Assembly (NCBI GenBank): GCA_025617745.1
Contig: CM046858.1
Location: forward strand, 38,840,350 to 38,904,349
DNA length: 64,000 bases
Source of the DNA: Heliocidaris erythrogramma
Taxonomy: Eukaryota; Echinodermata; Echinoidea; Camarodonta; Echinometridae
Direction of reading: 5' to 3'
Of this stretch, positions 1 to 11,900 are shown in pieces (position 1 is the first letter of the stretch; each line of letters opens with the position of its first letter). The position numbers and the translations under genes were made by a program. The notes under the pieces are model-generated. The model searched no databases and was not told the DNA's origin. It saw only the letters and a list, made by a program, of their open reading frames with translations.

Positions 1-772
1 ATATTCCGATGATGATGTTCTCTAACACCTCGTAGCTCAACGGGTATCCACCTATCGTAATGGAGCGAACATTTAGCGATGCGATCACACTGGGATCAAC
101 AGATCGGATTGGGTTTTCTTCAAGATGCAGAGTATCAGTGTTGCACACAAAGATGAAATATTCCGCTGTAAGATGTTCTATTTCATTACCACTCAAGCGC
201 GTGGCTTCTAGCGTAGCACAATAACTTATATTAATGAAGGAGAGTTGGTTGTCATCCAGATCTAAAGTATTAAGGTCTGGACTCCACTTTAGAGTGTCGT
301 TGGGGAATGTCTTTAGATTTGATTCCGACAAACAGAGCATAGATAGCTTTGTAGACGACATGAAGACGCCCTGTGGAAGCACCATGTGAGGGTTGACAGA
401 TAGATCTAGCTCCATTAAATCTTTAAGAGGGTAAAAAGCGGCGGACTCTATGACTCTTATGTCGTTCGAAGAAATGTCTAAGATGGTGATGAGAGGGTAT
501 ACTTTAAACGACGAGTTCAAGAGAGCAGTGATATCATTCTGGTCCAAGTAAAGAAACTCAGTATCCTCAGAGAGATTTTGGGGCACCGTATCAAGTCCTT
601 TATCGGCGCAATTAGCTTCCTTTACTTCAAGGCCCTGATAACATACATGAATAGGACTGTCATTGTCAAGTGTTAAGGGTGTGATCCCTGAATCTTTATT
701 ATGTCCATATAACGCCTGATTAGACAAGGCTACGAGCAATAGGGACAGGATCGAGCGATATTTAGATGCCAT
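1..772 (-). CDS. Toll-like receptor, N-terminal part (TLR D, cut by window edge)
   Basis: First 257 codons of a fourth, more divergent TLR paralogue, running off the left edge. The frame is open from the ATG at 770-772 down to base 2. It begins MASKYRS followed by a hydrophobic signal peptide, then an N-terminal cysteine pair and leucine-rich repeats that align without large gaps to the three full-length copies (shared blocks include VPQNLSEDTE, VFYPLKDL and NPIRSVD). An in-frame TAA lies five codons upstream at 785-787, which fixes this ATG as the start. In several variable positions (NLK.xPNDTLKWSP, IEHLTAEY) it agrees with TLR B rather than with A or C. LRRCT, membrane span and TIR domain are expected to the left of the window and cannot be confirmed. 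Role by family: cell-surface or endosomal innate-immune receptor. Confidence 0.9.
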   Translation of the reverse strand, partial: MASKYRSILSLLLVALSNQALYGHNKDSGITPLTLDNDSPIHVCYQGLEVKEANCADKGLDTVPQNLSEDTEFLYLDQNDITALLNSSFKVYPLITILDISSNDIRVIESAAFYPLKDLMELDLSVNPHMVLPQGVFMSSTKLSMLCLSESNLKTFPNDTLKWSPDLNTLDLDDNQLSFINISYCATLEATRLSGNEIEHLTAEYFIFVCNTDTLHLEENPIRSVDPSVIASLNVRSITIGGYPLSYEVLENIIIGI

Positions 773-1013
773 TGTGTCAAGTTCTTACTTGTTGAAAGAA
801 AGTAGCACCGATGACGAATAGCGTATCTCTATTAAATTTGAGTTAACATAAGCTAAATGGATAGTCACATTTGACTCCGATAATGATAACTATACCTTTT
901 TATCGTTGCCAAATCTCCCAAGCGTTGTTTATGCGGAAAATGAACAGGACTTCTTTGTGATAGGTCAGTCTTCTCTGATACGGACAAAATTATGTGACCA
1001 GCCCTCAAGAGAA

Positions 1014-1080
1014 GCAAAACAAAATTGTACTCTTTACTGTAGACGGCCGGCTTTATTGTGAGCTGTGAATACGCGGTGTG
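1014..1080 (-). promoter_or_regulatory. Conserved 67-bp upstream block of TLR D
   Basis: This block matches, at most positions, the block upstream of the three other TLR genes (35446-35512, 48955-49021, 61619-61685), including the core ATTCACAGCTCACAATA on the minus strand. Here it ends 242 bp upstream of the ATG, against 84 bp in the others, because about 160 bp of unrelated sequence (roughly 850-1013) lies between. An AT-rich TATA-like stretch follows on its upstream side (GTTATTAATTCACAC). Promoter function is inferred from conservation and position. Confidence 0.5.
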
Positions 1081-1811
1081 AATTAATAACACTTTATTTA
1101 TTTGAAGGGACCGCAGTCCGCTCTGCTCTCTCCCCGTAGAATTCTTATTTATGACCATGATTTGACCAATGATAGAGCTCGTGTTTTGGCTTGGAAGCCC
1201 TGATTATTTGCATAATTTGTTCGGGCTGGAACGCTAGAGGGCTGAGCGTACATCGGTTGTCGTTCCCTCTAACTTCTAAGGAAGTGATTTTAATCCGCAG
1301 GCAGAAAACCCTTGGTCAGTCGAAAAGCAACGATTTTCTAATAAAGTGTTGTGTCAAATTAGGGTGTGTGCTTGGAGAGAAGTTTGAAATTTGGGCATTT
1401 TGCTGAGTTGATGAGTGAAAATTTGATGAAAAATAGATGAATTAAGATCCCTAATAATAGATACCTCTGATTGACCACTGGCAGTAATAAATTCAGATAA
1501 CAGATAGTGGTGTTAATTGTTTAACCTGTAAACATGTTCTATTGAGGTTTATGTACCAATTAAATTTTGGAAATTGGCATACACTTACAAATATCATCGT
1601 TTCCAAACTCTGTAAATCCTAATGACTCAAATGACTGCTCGATTATAAGCCCGCCTATGGAGAAATTATAGAACCCATAATAGACAACCTATTACCCTGT
1701 TGAAGATGCCTGTATACATCAGCACAGAGTACCCCTCTACCATCCACCACCGTACGCTTTGGAAAAACGGATGCAACTATCCAGAATACAAGCCACATAG
1801 GGTCAATTCCA
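1081..1811. other. No gene seen
   Basis: AT-rich sequence upstream of TLR D. Only short chance open frames; no domain, RNA or repeat structure recognised. Confidence 0.5.
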
Positions 1812-3511
1812 GCGTAACGGACATGACATTCAGACAGTTTTTTGTAATTCAAAACATCACACAATAGAATTGGCAGTCTCCAAACAATTTTTATTGAGTT
1901 TATCAGACACATTTGACTATCAGGGATATACTCATGAAATTTCACATCATTTTATTGAACGGTTGTGGAGAAAATGCACTCGTTGTGAGCGTAACGGACA
2001 TGACACAAAATGGACAAGGCTTTTTAACCTACTTTTTATTATGAAAATTCCTGTGAGTTTTGGGATAGAATGAACCTGGTTTGGGTATTAATTAAAACTT
2101 AAAGTCATGCTGTAATCATAAATTCATGTTTGAGATTAGTTTTACATTGCATTCTTTTTTTATAGCTCAGAATGTAGCCTAACGGACATGACGCATTGAG
2201 CGTAACGGACATGACAGTTTTGTCCACTTTTTGTGAGCGGACATATTTGTTTTATTACGAGATATGGCAGATATTTTATTGTTCATATAGTAAGGTTGAA
2301 AGATAGGGACACACATCATAACTGGTATTCTGTACTATCTCATATATTTCTGTAATTTTAGATGGGTTGGTTTTTCAATGTTTACACAAGATATAAAAAA
2401 TAAAGCAAACTTGCTTCTGCACCAGCTAGCTACAATTTATGATACATTTTAGTTAATACTACCCTCCATACCAAAACAGAACAAATTATTAGTTGATGCT
2501 ATGGTGTTTTCTCCTTTATAGGCTAATATTTCTCAGATAGTATTAATATGCTAGCGTAACGGACATGACACCCTTGTGAAGTGAACCATATCTTCACTTC
2601 TTTCTTTCAAAAAAACATTTGGCATAAAAAAGACAAAACTAACAGCTCAGTACTACTACCAAATGTTAAATAGTAACACATCTAAGTTCTTTTTTGCAGG
2701 TTTTAGTGATCTAACAACTATACTACAATGCATGGAATATAATGCTTAGAGTACCACAACAACATACAACAAAGTAGAGCACGTCTCAAGCTTTGAGGCA
2801 AAGAAAACTTAATGAACCAGACCTGATCAAAAGTTTGAACATATCATGAAAATGTCCTGAATGATTCACATCAGTTTTAAAGAAAGAAAGTTAACTACAT
2901 GTATCTGCAACATGCACTAAAGCAGTTCCACAAAACCAGTGTCATTATGAAATGAGGTCTAAGTTATCATGGAAAAGTGCTAGGGAGATGGCCAATAGTG
3001 GAACTGCATTGTCTTGGCTTCAGTAATCCACTATGTAAATAAACAGGGACATACCTGCTGCTGCATGTTGGGCATCAATCATGATCAAGATGTTGGAATG
3101 GGATTACATAACAGGGCTAGCAAGATCATCTGAAATCTACAGACTTCCATGGGTAAACTGGAAAATCTGCTTCTTGTTGTGTCTTAAATATAACAAGCAG
3201 ATTTATATTTATGAGTCACTAGTATCTAGAAACATCCCACTATCCTCAAGCAATTGAAAATAATAATCAATCTATTAAATGGAGCCCACAATGTGGTTTC
3301 TACCACTTGTCGTATATAAAGTGTCATGTCCGTTACGCAAAGTGTCATGTCCGTTACGCCATTTGCTTGAAAACTGACAGTGGTAAGGAAAAATGGTTGC
3401 TACACATGTAAGGGGATTTAGTTCTAACATAGAAACTGAATTTACAGTAACCAAATACAAATTTCCTGTTGGCTATGAAAACTTTAAGTGAAAAACGTAA
3501 CGGACATGACA
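1812..3511. repeat. Eight dispersed copies of a 17-bp motif
   Basis: The motif GCGTAACGGACATGACA occurs at 1812-1828, 1989-2005, 2177-2193 (variant GCCTAACGGACATGACG), 2200-2216, 2554-2570 and 3495-3511 (first base differs) in forward orientation, and at 3322-3338 and 3343-3359 in reverse. Spacing runs from 4 to about 750 bp and the intervening sequence is unique and non-coding. It is neither a tandem satellite nor a CRISPR array. Function unknown; clustered protein-binding sites or subterminal repeats of a DNA transposon are possible. Confidence 0.85.
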
Positions 3512-3959
3512 CTTCTAATGATAAAGAAATCACACAATTTTGAGGATCAATGCCTCGAAAATTGATGAATGATATAAACATTCATTGTGATTTTCTGTTG
3601 ATATGTACACTGAACTACTGTTTAAAAGTTGAAGGAGACCTCCAGTAGATTTTAGGCCTTCATTAGAGACAGGAAGAATAAACTCTTCAAAAATAGCCAC
3701 ATTTTTGTGTTATTGCGATACATCATATTAGATTTTCACTGGTGGAAAAAAATACGAAAATTTGTCAGTTTAATGATTTGTCTATTGGAAAATGAACATT
3801 TATACATTACTTTTCAAGAATATTTGAGAGTTTAAGTGCAATTGCAAACTTCATTTTTTTACTAAAGTGAACATTTTTCATGGAATTGCCCATAGGCTAA
3901 ACCGCTCGCATCCAGGATGGTAGGTTCATCATCCGATGACGAAGCTAGAGGCAAGGGAC
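3512..3959. other. No gene seen
   Basis: AT-rich non-coding sequence with no recognisable feature. Confidence 0.5.
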
Positions 3960-5318
3960 AGGCTAGCCCTCCAGCTAGCTAAGCAGCTCTAGGCAGGCCC
4001 CTCGGAGCTAGGGGTGCTGGGGTGCTGCGCAGCACCCCGAAATTTCTATTGGGGGCACTTGTCCCAGGCGGTTCTTAAAGCAGGGGCGCAAAAAAAGCAA
4101 AAGAGAGAAAGGGAAAAAACTTATGCTTAAGAATTATTCGCCCCCGATCCGCAGGGTAAAGTGCATTAGATATGGGACTTTTTCATAGGTTCAAAGTGCA
4201 AAAGTTTCTAAAGCTCGGTCGCTTTACTCCCTTGCATGTATTGCTTCAGGATCTCTTATTTCTGCACTCGAATATTGTATATAAATGGCTTTTTAAAAAC
4301 CTTTCAAATTTCAGAAAAAAATGTTATTCTCATTGTGTATTCCCCTACTTTTATTTATCGGTCTCTTTTTTATAATGCCCCCCCCAAAACCCAATTTAGA
4401 ATAAGTTTATAAGGTACATGTAGTATTTTCAAAGGTTCACTGTTTGAAAGAAACTGTAACATTATGTTACATAGCTAAATTCCTCGACTATTCTCCTAAT
4501 TTCTATTAATTGCGCCCCATTGAGGAAGAAATGAATACAAAACCATTCATCAAGTTCCCAAACTCGAAAATGTAACGGTCGATGCAATGATCGCATGCAA
4601 TTTTTTTCTGTAAGTAAAATACTTTAGAAATTGTTTTTTTAATGGCTTTAAAATGCACATTTTTTTAACCGCTGGGGCGCTTCGCTCCCTTGCAGTTCCC
4701 TGTAAAGTATGGGAAAGGGGTGGGGTTGGGGGCTATGTCATTTTTAGTTCACATATATTATACAGAACGTACCTTTAAAGTTTGGAACCTACAGAATTAT
4801 ATTCACACTCTTCATTATTCGCTCGTTTCGCACACAAATAATTAGGACAACACATTTGGCACGTTATGAATGGATTTCTTCCTTATTTCCACGTACATGT
4901 AACTACAATTGATTGCAGGGTTGAAAAGAAAATCAGATTTATTTGATTTACATCGATTTATAACCCTTAATGTTGTTTATATTAAAAATAAATACATCAA
5001 CTCTCACTTGGATGAGTTTTTCAGCCAAAAGATAAGAAAAATCAAACAAAGATTTTTGAGTGCATCAACAAAATCAACAACGAATTTTCTTATGCATATC
5101 TATGTCTTTTTAAAATCAAATAGGTGATTATCTGGCACGGCGATTTAAAGTTGATTTCAATCGTGCCAACCCTGGGGCATTGGTTTTCAGAATGACCTAC
5201 AATAAATTTTATCTCTGCAGGCAACGTTGATTTCAGGGTCTGCACACCTCCCCACCCCCACCCCCTGCCGAAATTTTCGCTTTGCCAAGGACTTAGCAAA
5301 ACTATGTGTAATAATATC
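3960..5318. mobile_element. Decayed hAT-like non-autonomous element
   Basis: Sequence of the same family as 5319-6060, 21672-22387 and 56117-57429. It shares the stretches GGGGCACTTGTCCC, CTCGGTCGCTTTACTCCC and CAGGATCTC with them. No intact terminal repeats or target duplication were found, so the limits are approximate. No transposase. Confidence 0.4.
4019..4038. repeat. 20-bp perfect palindrome
   Basis: GGGGTGCTGCGCAGCACCCC is its own reverse complement; it lies inside decayed transposon sequence. Confidence 0.9.
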
Positions 5319-6060
5319 AGTGGTGTATCTATGGGTCACAGGGGTGCACTTGCCCCGGGGCACACTTGAATGAGGCTGAAACGCAAAAGAGAGAAAGAAA
5401 TTTAGAGGATTAAATGAAGAAAGTTGCGATCATTGTGGATTGTGCACCCCCAATCCGCAGGGTAACTAAATGCATTAGAAATACTCTCTTAGAGGGTTTG
5501 ATATGCTAAAAACTGTCTTAAGCTCGGTCGCTTTGATTCGTCGCATAATGTTGCTCCAGGATCTCGTAATTTCGCTCCCCAACCATATACTGTTTTTGAA
5601 GGGCTCAAGTTTGATAAATAATTCTCGTTGCTTTGCTCGCAATCATTTAAGTTTCATTAATTATCCTCTTGTTAAATATTGCGCCCCAATATAGGATTAA
5701 GTGTTTAAAATCGCTTTTGCAAAGGTTCAACATTTCAAAGAAATGTCCACTTTTGGTTGTCTTTCTAAATTTTTTCATAGATGTTACGCCCCATCTGAGA
5801 AGAAAGTGAACAGAAAACCAGAATATCAATGTTCCAAACTTGGATCTCTACCCCTCGATAGTAGTGTTCAATTGCAAATTTCCTGAGTAAATTACATAAG
5901 AAATTGCGTTGTCGGGGTAAAAAATGTAAAAAATGCAAAAAAATAATATCGGTCGCTTTGCTTTGTACAATGATTTCGATATGTTGGGGGGGGGGGGGGG
6001 GGGGTAGGGGTCCAAATTCATTGTTTACCCCGGACGCCATTTCCTAGATAAAGCAACTTA
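5319..6060. mobile_element. hAT-like non-autonomous element, one end degraded
   Basis: Left end CAGTGGTGTATCTATGGG resembles the terminal repeats of the intact elements at 21672-22387 and 55640-58107. The interior shares CTCGGTCGCTTTG and CAGGATCTCGTAATTTCG with 56117-57429. The right end is not clean. A run of 19 G lies at 5986-6004. No coding capacity. Confidence 0.45.
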
Positions 6061-7190
6061 ATAAAAACATTCTGCTCACGGCACCCCCAGTAGAAAAAAA
6101 AAAAATCGTTCCCAGGGGCTTGGCCTTAGGACGGAGAGCAGTTAGAGTATTTTCAATTAGTAATCCAAACTAAAATGCAGGTTTCGATAACAAATAAAAA
6201 ATTATTTCGAACGAAACCAAAGTCATATATTTTTCTGAAACTGAATGAGACATTTTATTTCTGATTGGCTGCCAAAATCCAATGGAAAATAGAAAATAAC
6301 ATATTTCTCGTATTACAATGATTTTCCTACTTCAGAAAATTGCTAATGAGATCTCTATGCTTGTATATCAAAAAGTGAAAACAGTGATAACTTAAAGCTC
6401 AGACATATATACATAAGAGTGACTTAAAGCGGGGGGGGGGGGGGCGCCCCACTGGAAATATTTGTAATAATGGGAAATTTGCAATGTATTTATATGTTTG
6501 ATGACATTACTTGAAAGTAAACTCTGATAGTGCATATACTAATAAAATAATAGTATTCAGCTAATTGAAAGATAGTTATCAAATGATCAGAAGTTTTTTA
6601 AAAATGAAACAGCGCCCTCTGTAGCCTTGATAACTTTGTGAAAGAGAAACGTACCTGTAGGCCTATCACTAAAAAGTAATTCTGTGGGTACTATCGATTT
6701 ATCAAAATCATTATACTGACTGATAAAGTCCATGCATATTTAAGTCCTTTTGTCCTATTGTTTATACTGTCAGAAGAGTGATTATTTCGAAAAGCCTTCG
6801 CCTTGAAATATTCACTGAAGCCATTGTGAATTACTCAGAATGTTGGGTCTGTAAAAAAAAAACAGGATAGAGAACATTTTGAGAGCTTGGTTTTGGTGTT
6901 GGACAAATGATGATACAAATCATACTTTCTCCAAAGGTTTCAGAATTACATAAATTATAAACAAGCGGTATGAATTTTAAACTACATGACGGTCATTAAT
7001 TGCGCCCTCTCAACAATGGGTTTATACATGTATGTCCTAACAGTTCCAAAGCCTTGAAGAAAAAACATCGAATAGTAGAGGAAAAATGTAGGTCTAGACA
7101 CTAATGAAAAAGAAACTAAAAACTAATTACAAATAAGAAACATGCTTATATAATTTTATTGTAAAGATATACAGGTAGAGGAATACAGGT

Positions 7191-7191
<1 letters not shown>
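6061..7191. other. No gene seen
   Basis: AT-rich non-coding sequence; a G14 run at 6431-6444 is the only notable feature. Confidence 0.5.
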
Positions 7192-7235
<44 letters not shown>

Positions 7236-7250
7236 TAGATAGACAGATAG
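7192..7250. repeat. (AT)n/(GATA)n microsatellite
   Basis: About 40 bp of alternating AT followed by imperfect GATA/GACA units. Confidence 0.9.
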
Positions 7251-7401
7251 AGGGATGCGTGTATGAATAGATAAAATAAATAATGCACTCAAAATGCGAG
7301 CTAAATTTTGCCTTTTGGACCTCATTTATTTAAGGAAAGACAAAATTCTCTACAGCCCAACGCATTTTTCAAGAAAGAGAAACTTCGCATTGTTTGGCAA
7401 G

Positions 7402-8554
7402 TGTTATGAAGTTAGTTAGTGATGTCAAACATACAAACACGTTGTTGCAATGAGCGTTTATTCTTGTGTACCGTTGTACAAGGTTGTGCAAATTCAACAA
7501 CTGTGTGGTGATTTCTGTATAAAAACAAAAATACAAACCCAGTGTAAGAATGTAATTCACTTACAATCAATTCTTGTCATACATAAATCAAGTGATTTAA
7601 ATTGCTTAAAACCTAATAAGATTTATCACTTGTTCACACAGCTGTGAAAATGTGTGTTTATCCTCTTTAAACAAGTCTCAAATTATACTTTTATCCAAGA
7701 CCCAATTAATTACAATGAGCTTGACATTATATATTATAAAAACCAAACAAATGAAACCCACTGCACTAATTTATGCAGAAAATGTGTATGTCCTATTTCC
7801 TTCATACATAATCAAGAAAGTCCAACAATACTCATATAAACTAGTAACAAATTATTAAGTATGTTATGTCCACTTAACAATGATCCAGTGACACCTACTT
7901 ATGAAACATGGTATACATATATAGGTTTCAAGACGATCCCTAGTGGCGTAGCCGTATCACACGTAAATGATTCCTAAATATCAATCCGCGAGCGAAATCG
8001 TGCGTAGGTTTCCCAATATAACCTAACCGCATCACATAATGCTAAGTTCGCCTTGTCAAATTAGTTCTTGCTTAAACTGGTAATTATAAACAAATAACAA
8101 TGCCAAACACATATCAACCTAACATATCAAGGCAATTATCATCAAATATCACCACTTATTCGCTTTTCTTAAGCATCTATGATAATTAAAGCAGTTTTTA
8201 AAAAAGAAATTCTAAACTTTTGATCAATCGCTAACAGTAACACACAGTAAATATGCTTAAACACTGCGGTCAATTTTAGAACGAGATTTTCCACAAATGA
8301 GGATAATAAAATTAATATACAATGAATCTATCAACTCCATGTTATGTAAAATATCATACTAAATGTTATCCACATACCTTTTAACAACATTTGTGTTAAA
8401 ACATGAAGTAATGTAGACGTCAGTCGTTTGCTTAGCGTTATCACTAACTTTTGCTGTGTGTCCTAAATCTGTCATCTTGCCTAGTCTTAGTCTCAAACGC
8501 AATTAATATTTTTTTTCTTAAAATGTCATACTATCTGGAACACAAGTCATGACA
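7402..8554 (-). repeat. 3' LTR of the BEL/Pao element
   Basis: 1,153 bp, near identical to 14310-15466. On the element's strand it starts TGTCATGACTTG and ends CTTCATAACA. It is the downstream LTR because the coding frame runs right to left. Confidence 0.95.
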
Positions 8555-8568
8555 TCCCATCCCCCCAA
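8555..8568 (-). promoter_or_regulatory. Polypurine tract
   Basis: On the minus strand GGGGGGATGGGA directly abuts the start of the 3' LTR, the position where the plus-strand primer of LTR retroelements is found. Confidence 0.75.
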
Positions 8569-8952
8569 AGGTGACGGAATGTCACAAAGTTAAATTCAGA
8601 AGAATGGAATAAACCGTAAAGTAATACACCATATTTATATTACTTAAAATTTCACCATGTAAACCTATGCATGGATTTTAAAGCGCAATTTTCTTTTTCT
8701 TTTTTTCGTAAACAAAAGTTGCATCCTAGACCATTCAATACTTAAGCATTAAAAGTCGTATCTTGGCACTAAGAATGTTGATCCAAAAATAACACTCATA
8801 CTATACAGAAAAAAAATCTGTCATGCAGTTCAAAAACGTGATGTCTTACGCAATTAATGTTTATGTCTTTATCACGCAGTACTAATAAGGAAAACGTTGG
8901 GCAATGTTCAGGGTAACCCAACAACATTTTAAGTGTTTCCCTTGAACACAAA

Positions 8953-11900
8953 TTACTGCGTGTCTATCCGCTCTTCCTTTTTCATCAGAAGAATGAGCTT
9001 AGTAACTGGCCTCCTGGCAACACTTCTATCTGCGAATCTCACGTCCACTACGCGTACAAAGTTATCTTCTCCTGGATAAGTGTTCACCACCTCTGCCATC
9101 TTCCATGACCCACGTCTTCTGTCCTCACCGATAACCAACACGACGTCACTTTTTTCCAGGTTTTCCGTCGATTTTTGCCACTTCTTGCGTGCCGAGAGAG
9201 TGTGGATGCACTGCATCCAGCGCTTCCAAAATCCATCAACGATACAGTTGCACAACTCCCTGCGCTTGCGTGGATTACCCTTGTATTCCTCACATGGAAC
9301 ATCAGGGCAAGGTAAGTCCCCTCTTCCAATCAAGAAGTGGTTCGGAGTCAAGGGTGGTTCATCCAGTGGTGACGAGGACTTCGCTGTTAGAGGACGACTG
9401 TTGATAAGACCAGATATCTGAGTGAAAACCGTCTCCCATTCAGAGAATGTCAACCGGTCTGCTTTTACTAAGTGTCTCATGGCCTTTTTCACCTCTTGAA
9501 CCATACGTTCCACCGCTCCTTGGTGGTGAGGTCCCCCCGGAGGTCCAAACCTCCAGTCCACGTTGTAGGGCTGACCATGCTCCTTCAATTTACTCTGGTC
9601 AAACTTCAGGTTCAGTTCATTGACCGTATTATCAGCACCCCTGAAGCAAGTGGCGTTGTCGCTGATCAATAGACGAGGTGCCCCTCTGACACTTATGAAT
9701 CTTTCAAGGGCCTGAAGAAATGATTGTGTGGAAAGGTCAGGTACGCATGTCAGGTGTATGGCTCTGGTCACTGCGCATGTGAAGACTGCACAGTAGCCCT
9801 TGGTAGTGGTGTTTCGGCTCAACTTTACATTCACTGGTCCTAGGTAGTCCACCAGGGTTGTCTGGAATGGGGGCGTACAAGGTTTGACTCTGAAATCTGG
9901 GAGTTCCGACATCCTTTGTTGCACTGGTTTCCCTTTGTACCTCCTACAAACAACACACTCGCGAATAACTCGCTTGCAGATGTTGATGTCCCCAACGATC
10001 CAGTACTTCCTTCTAACCTCCGTGGCCGTTCTGAGATGGCCGCCATGAAGAGCATGAGTGTGCCTGTCACGTACGATCATCAAGCTAATGTGACCTTTCT
10101 TTGGAAGTAGATAGGGGTGTCTTATGTCGTACGACAATGGAGCATGGCGAAGACGACCTCCAACACGATACACCTTATCTTTATCGTCGAAAAAGGGATC
10201 TAGGCGCATTATGTTGGGATCTTGGAAGTTGATTTCCTTCTGAGCCATTCGGATCCAGTAGAGCTCGGCTTCCCTCAGAAGTCCAACAGACGGCCACTGT
10301 GCTATCTGTTCAGTGAGTTTCTTTAGCCACTCTTCCTTACGAACTGTCTTCATGGAGAGCACTCGAGCCGTAATCATCTTTAGCTTACTCCAACTGGAGA
10401 ACTTTGTAGGATCGACGATTGCAGTAGGATGTGTCACAGCATCCACCTTGAGAGCAAAGGCCTTGGCATTACGTACATGAAATTTCTTCTTCTCTGGATC
10501 AGCTGTCTCAGTGGGAATACTCTGGGGTGTTTGTGGCCAAGATTCTGGTGGCTGCGTCAGGTATGTCGGTCCCTCAATGACCTTCATCATCGTCTGGGCG
10601 GTGCATCCCCTGGAGACAGCATCAATAGCGTTCAGCTCAGATGGGACAAACGCAACGTCATGATGAGGATCAAATTCCGAAGTGATTTCACCTACTCTAT
10701 ATGCGACAAAGGAACGGAAGGACCTGGACTGGCCCCTCAGCCAGCTGATTGCGGTCAAGCTATCTGTCCAGATCTTGGAGTAGGCAAGTTTGAACCGTAG
10801 GGCATTCTTCAGTGTGAGCATCAATCTTGAGAGAAGCAGAATTGCCTGGAGCTCTTTCCTCGGAATACTACTCTGCTTCAATGGAGTTAGCCTGGCCCTT
10901 GCAGCAACAAATGACAACTGCGCTGTATCATCTCTGGGGTCCGACCACCTTAACCATACCCCAATGCCCATAGCATCTTCTGAAGCATCGCTTGCCCCAT
11001 GGAGTGATACGTCGGGCAGTGGTCTTTTCCCTCTGTATTTCTCTGGAATGAGGCACCGAGGAATCTCAATACTAGATGTTTCCGCCAGATCACGGTTGAT
11101 GCTCTGTAACATAGCACACAGACCAGGTCTCTCATCGAGAGGTGTATCCCAACCGACGTCTAACTGCCAAAGTTTCTGGAGCAGGATCTTCGGACGAACA
11201 AGAAGTCCAGAAAGTATTCCAAATACATCATAGTAGGAGGCGGCTTGGGCCAAGATCTTACGTTTAGTTGGGATGGGGTCCCGTGACGACTTTACATCTT
11301 TCACACTCAGGGTATCTCTCGAAAGATTCCAGCGAGTACCCAAGGCAGTTGTAACATTGGTGTCTTCAGACTTGTCACACACCTCCTTGACATTCGACTG
11401 CCATTTCCGAATAGCAAAACCCCCTTTCTGCAGCGTCTCTGTCAGCTTTGACTTCAGCTGAAGGGCTTCTTCACTGTTGCTGACGGATTCATTGAGATCA
11501 TCAACATAGAATTGATCGGTGACGACTGTCTTCAACTCCTCGTCATCAGACGCATGTTCCCTAACAACATGTCTGAGGGTGACAATGGCAGCAGTCGGAG
11601 AGGGCTTGTCTCCAAATGTGACTGTTCCAAGCTCGTAGACCTGCATGGGGTGAGTAGGATTCTCCCTGAACACAAACCGATGGAACCGAGCATCCTCAGG
11701 CCGGATTCTGATGGCTTGGAACATCTTACTTATATCCGCTATTACCCCCACTTCATTCTCACGGAACCGCAGTGCAACATCGAGCAAGTTGGAATTGATG
11801 TTCTGTCCTTTCGCCAAGTAGTCATTCAAAGCATGCCCTTCATATCTCGCCTTCCCGTCGTATACCACACGTACAGGTGTTGTTTTAGAATCCTTGACTA

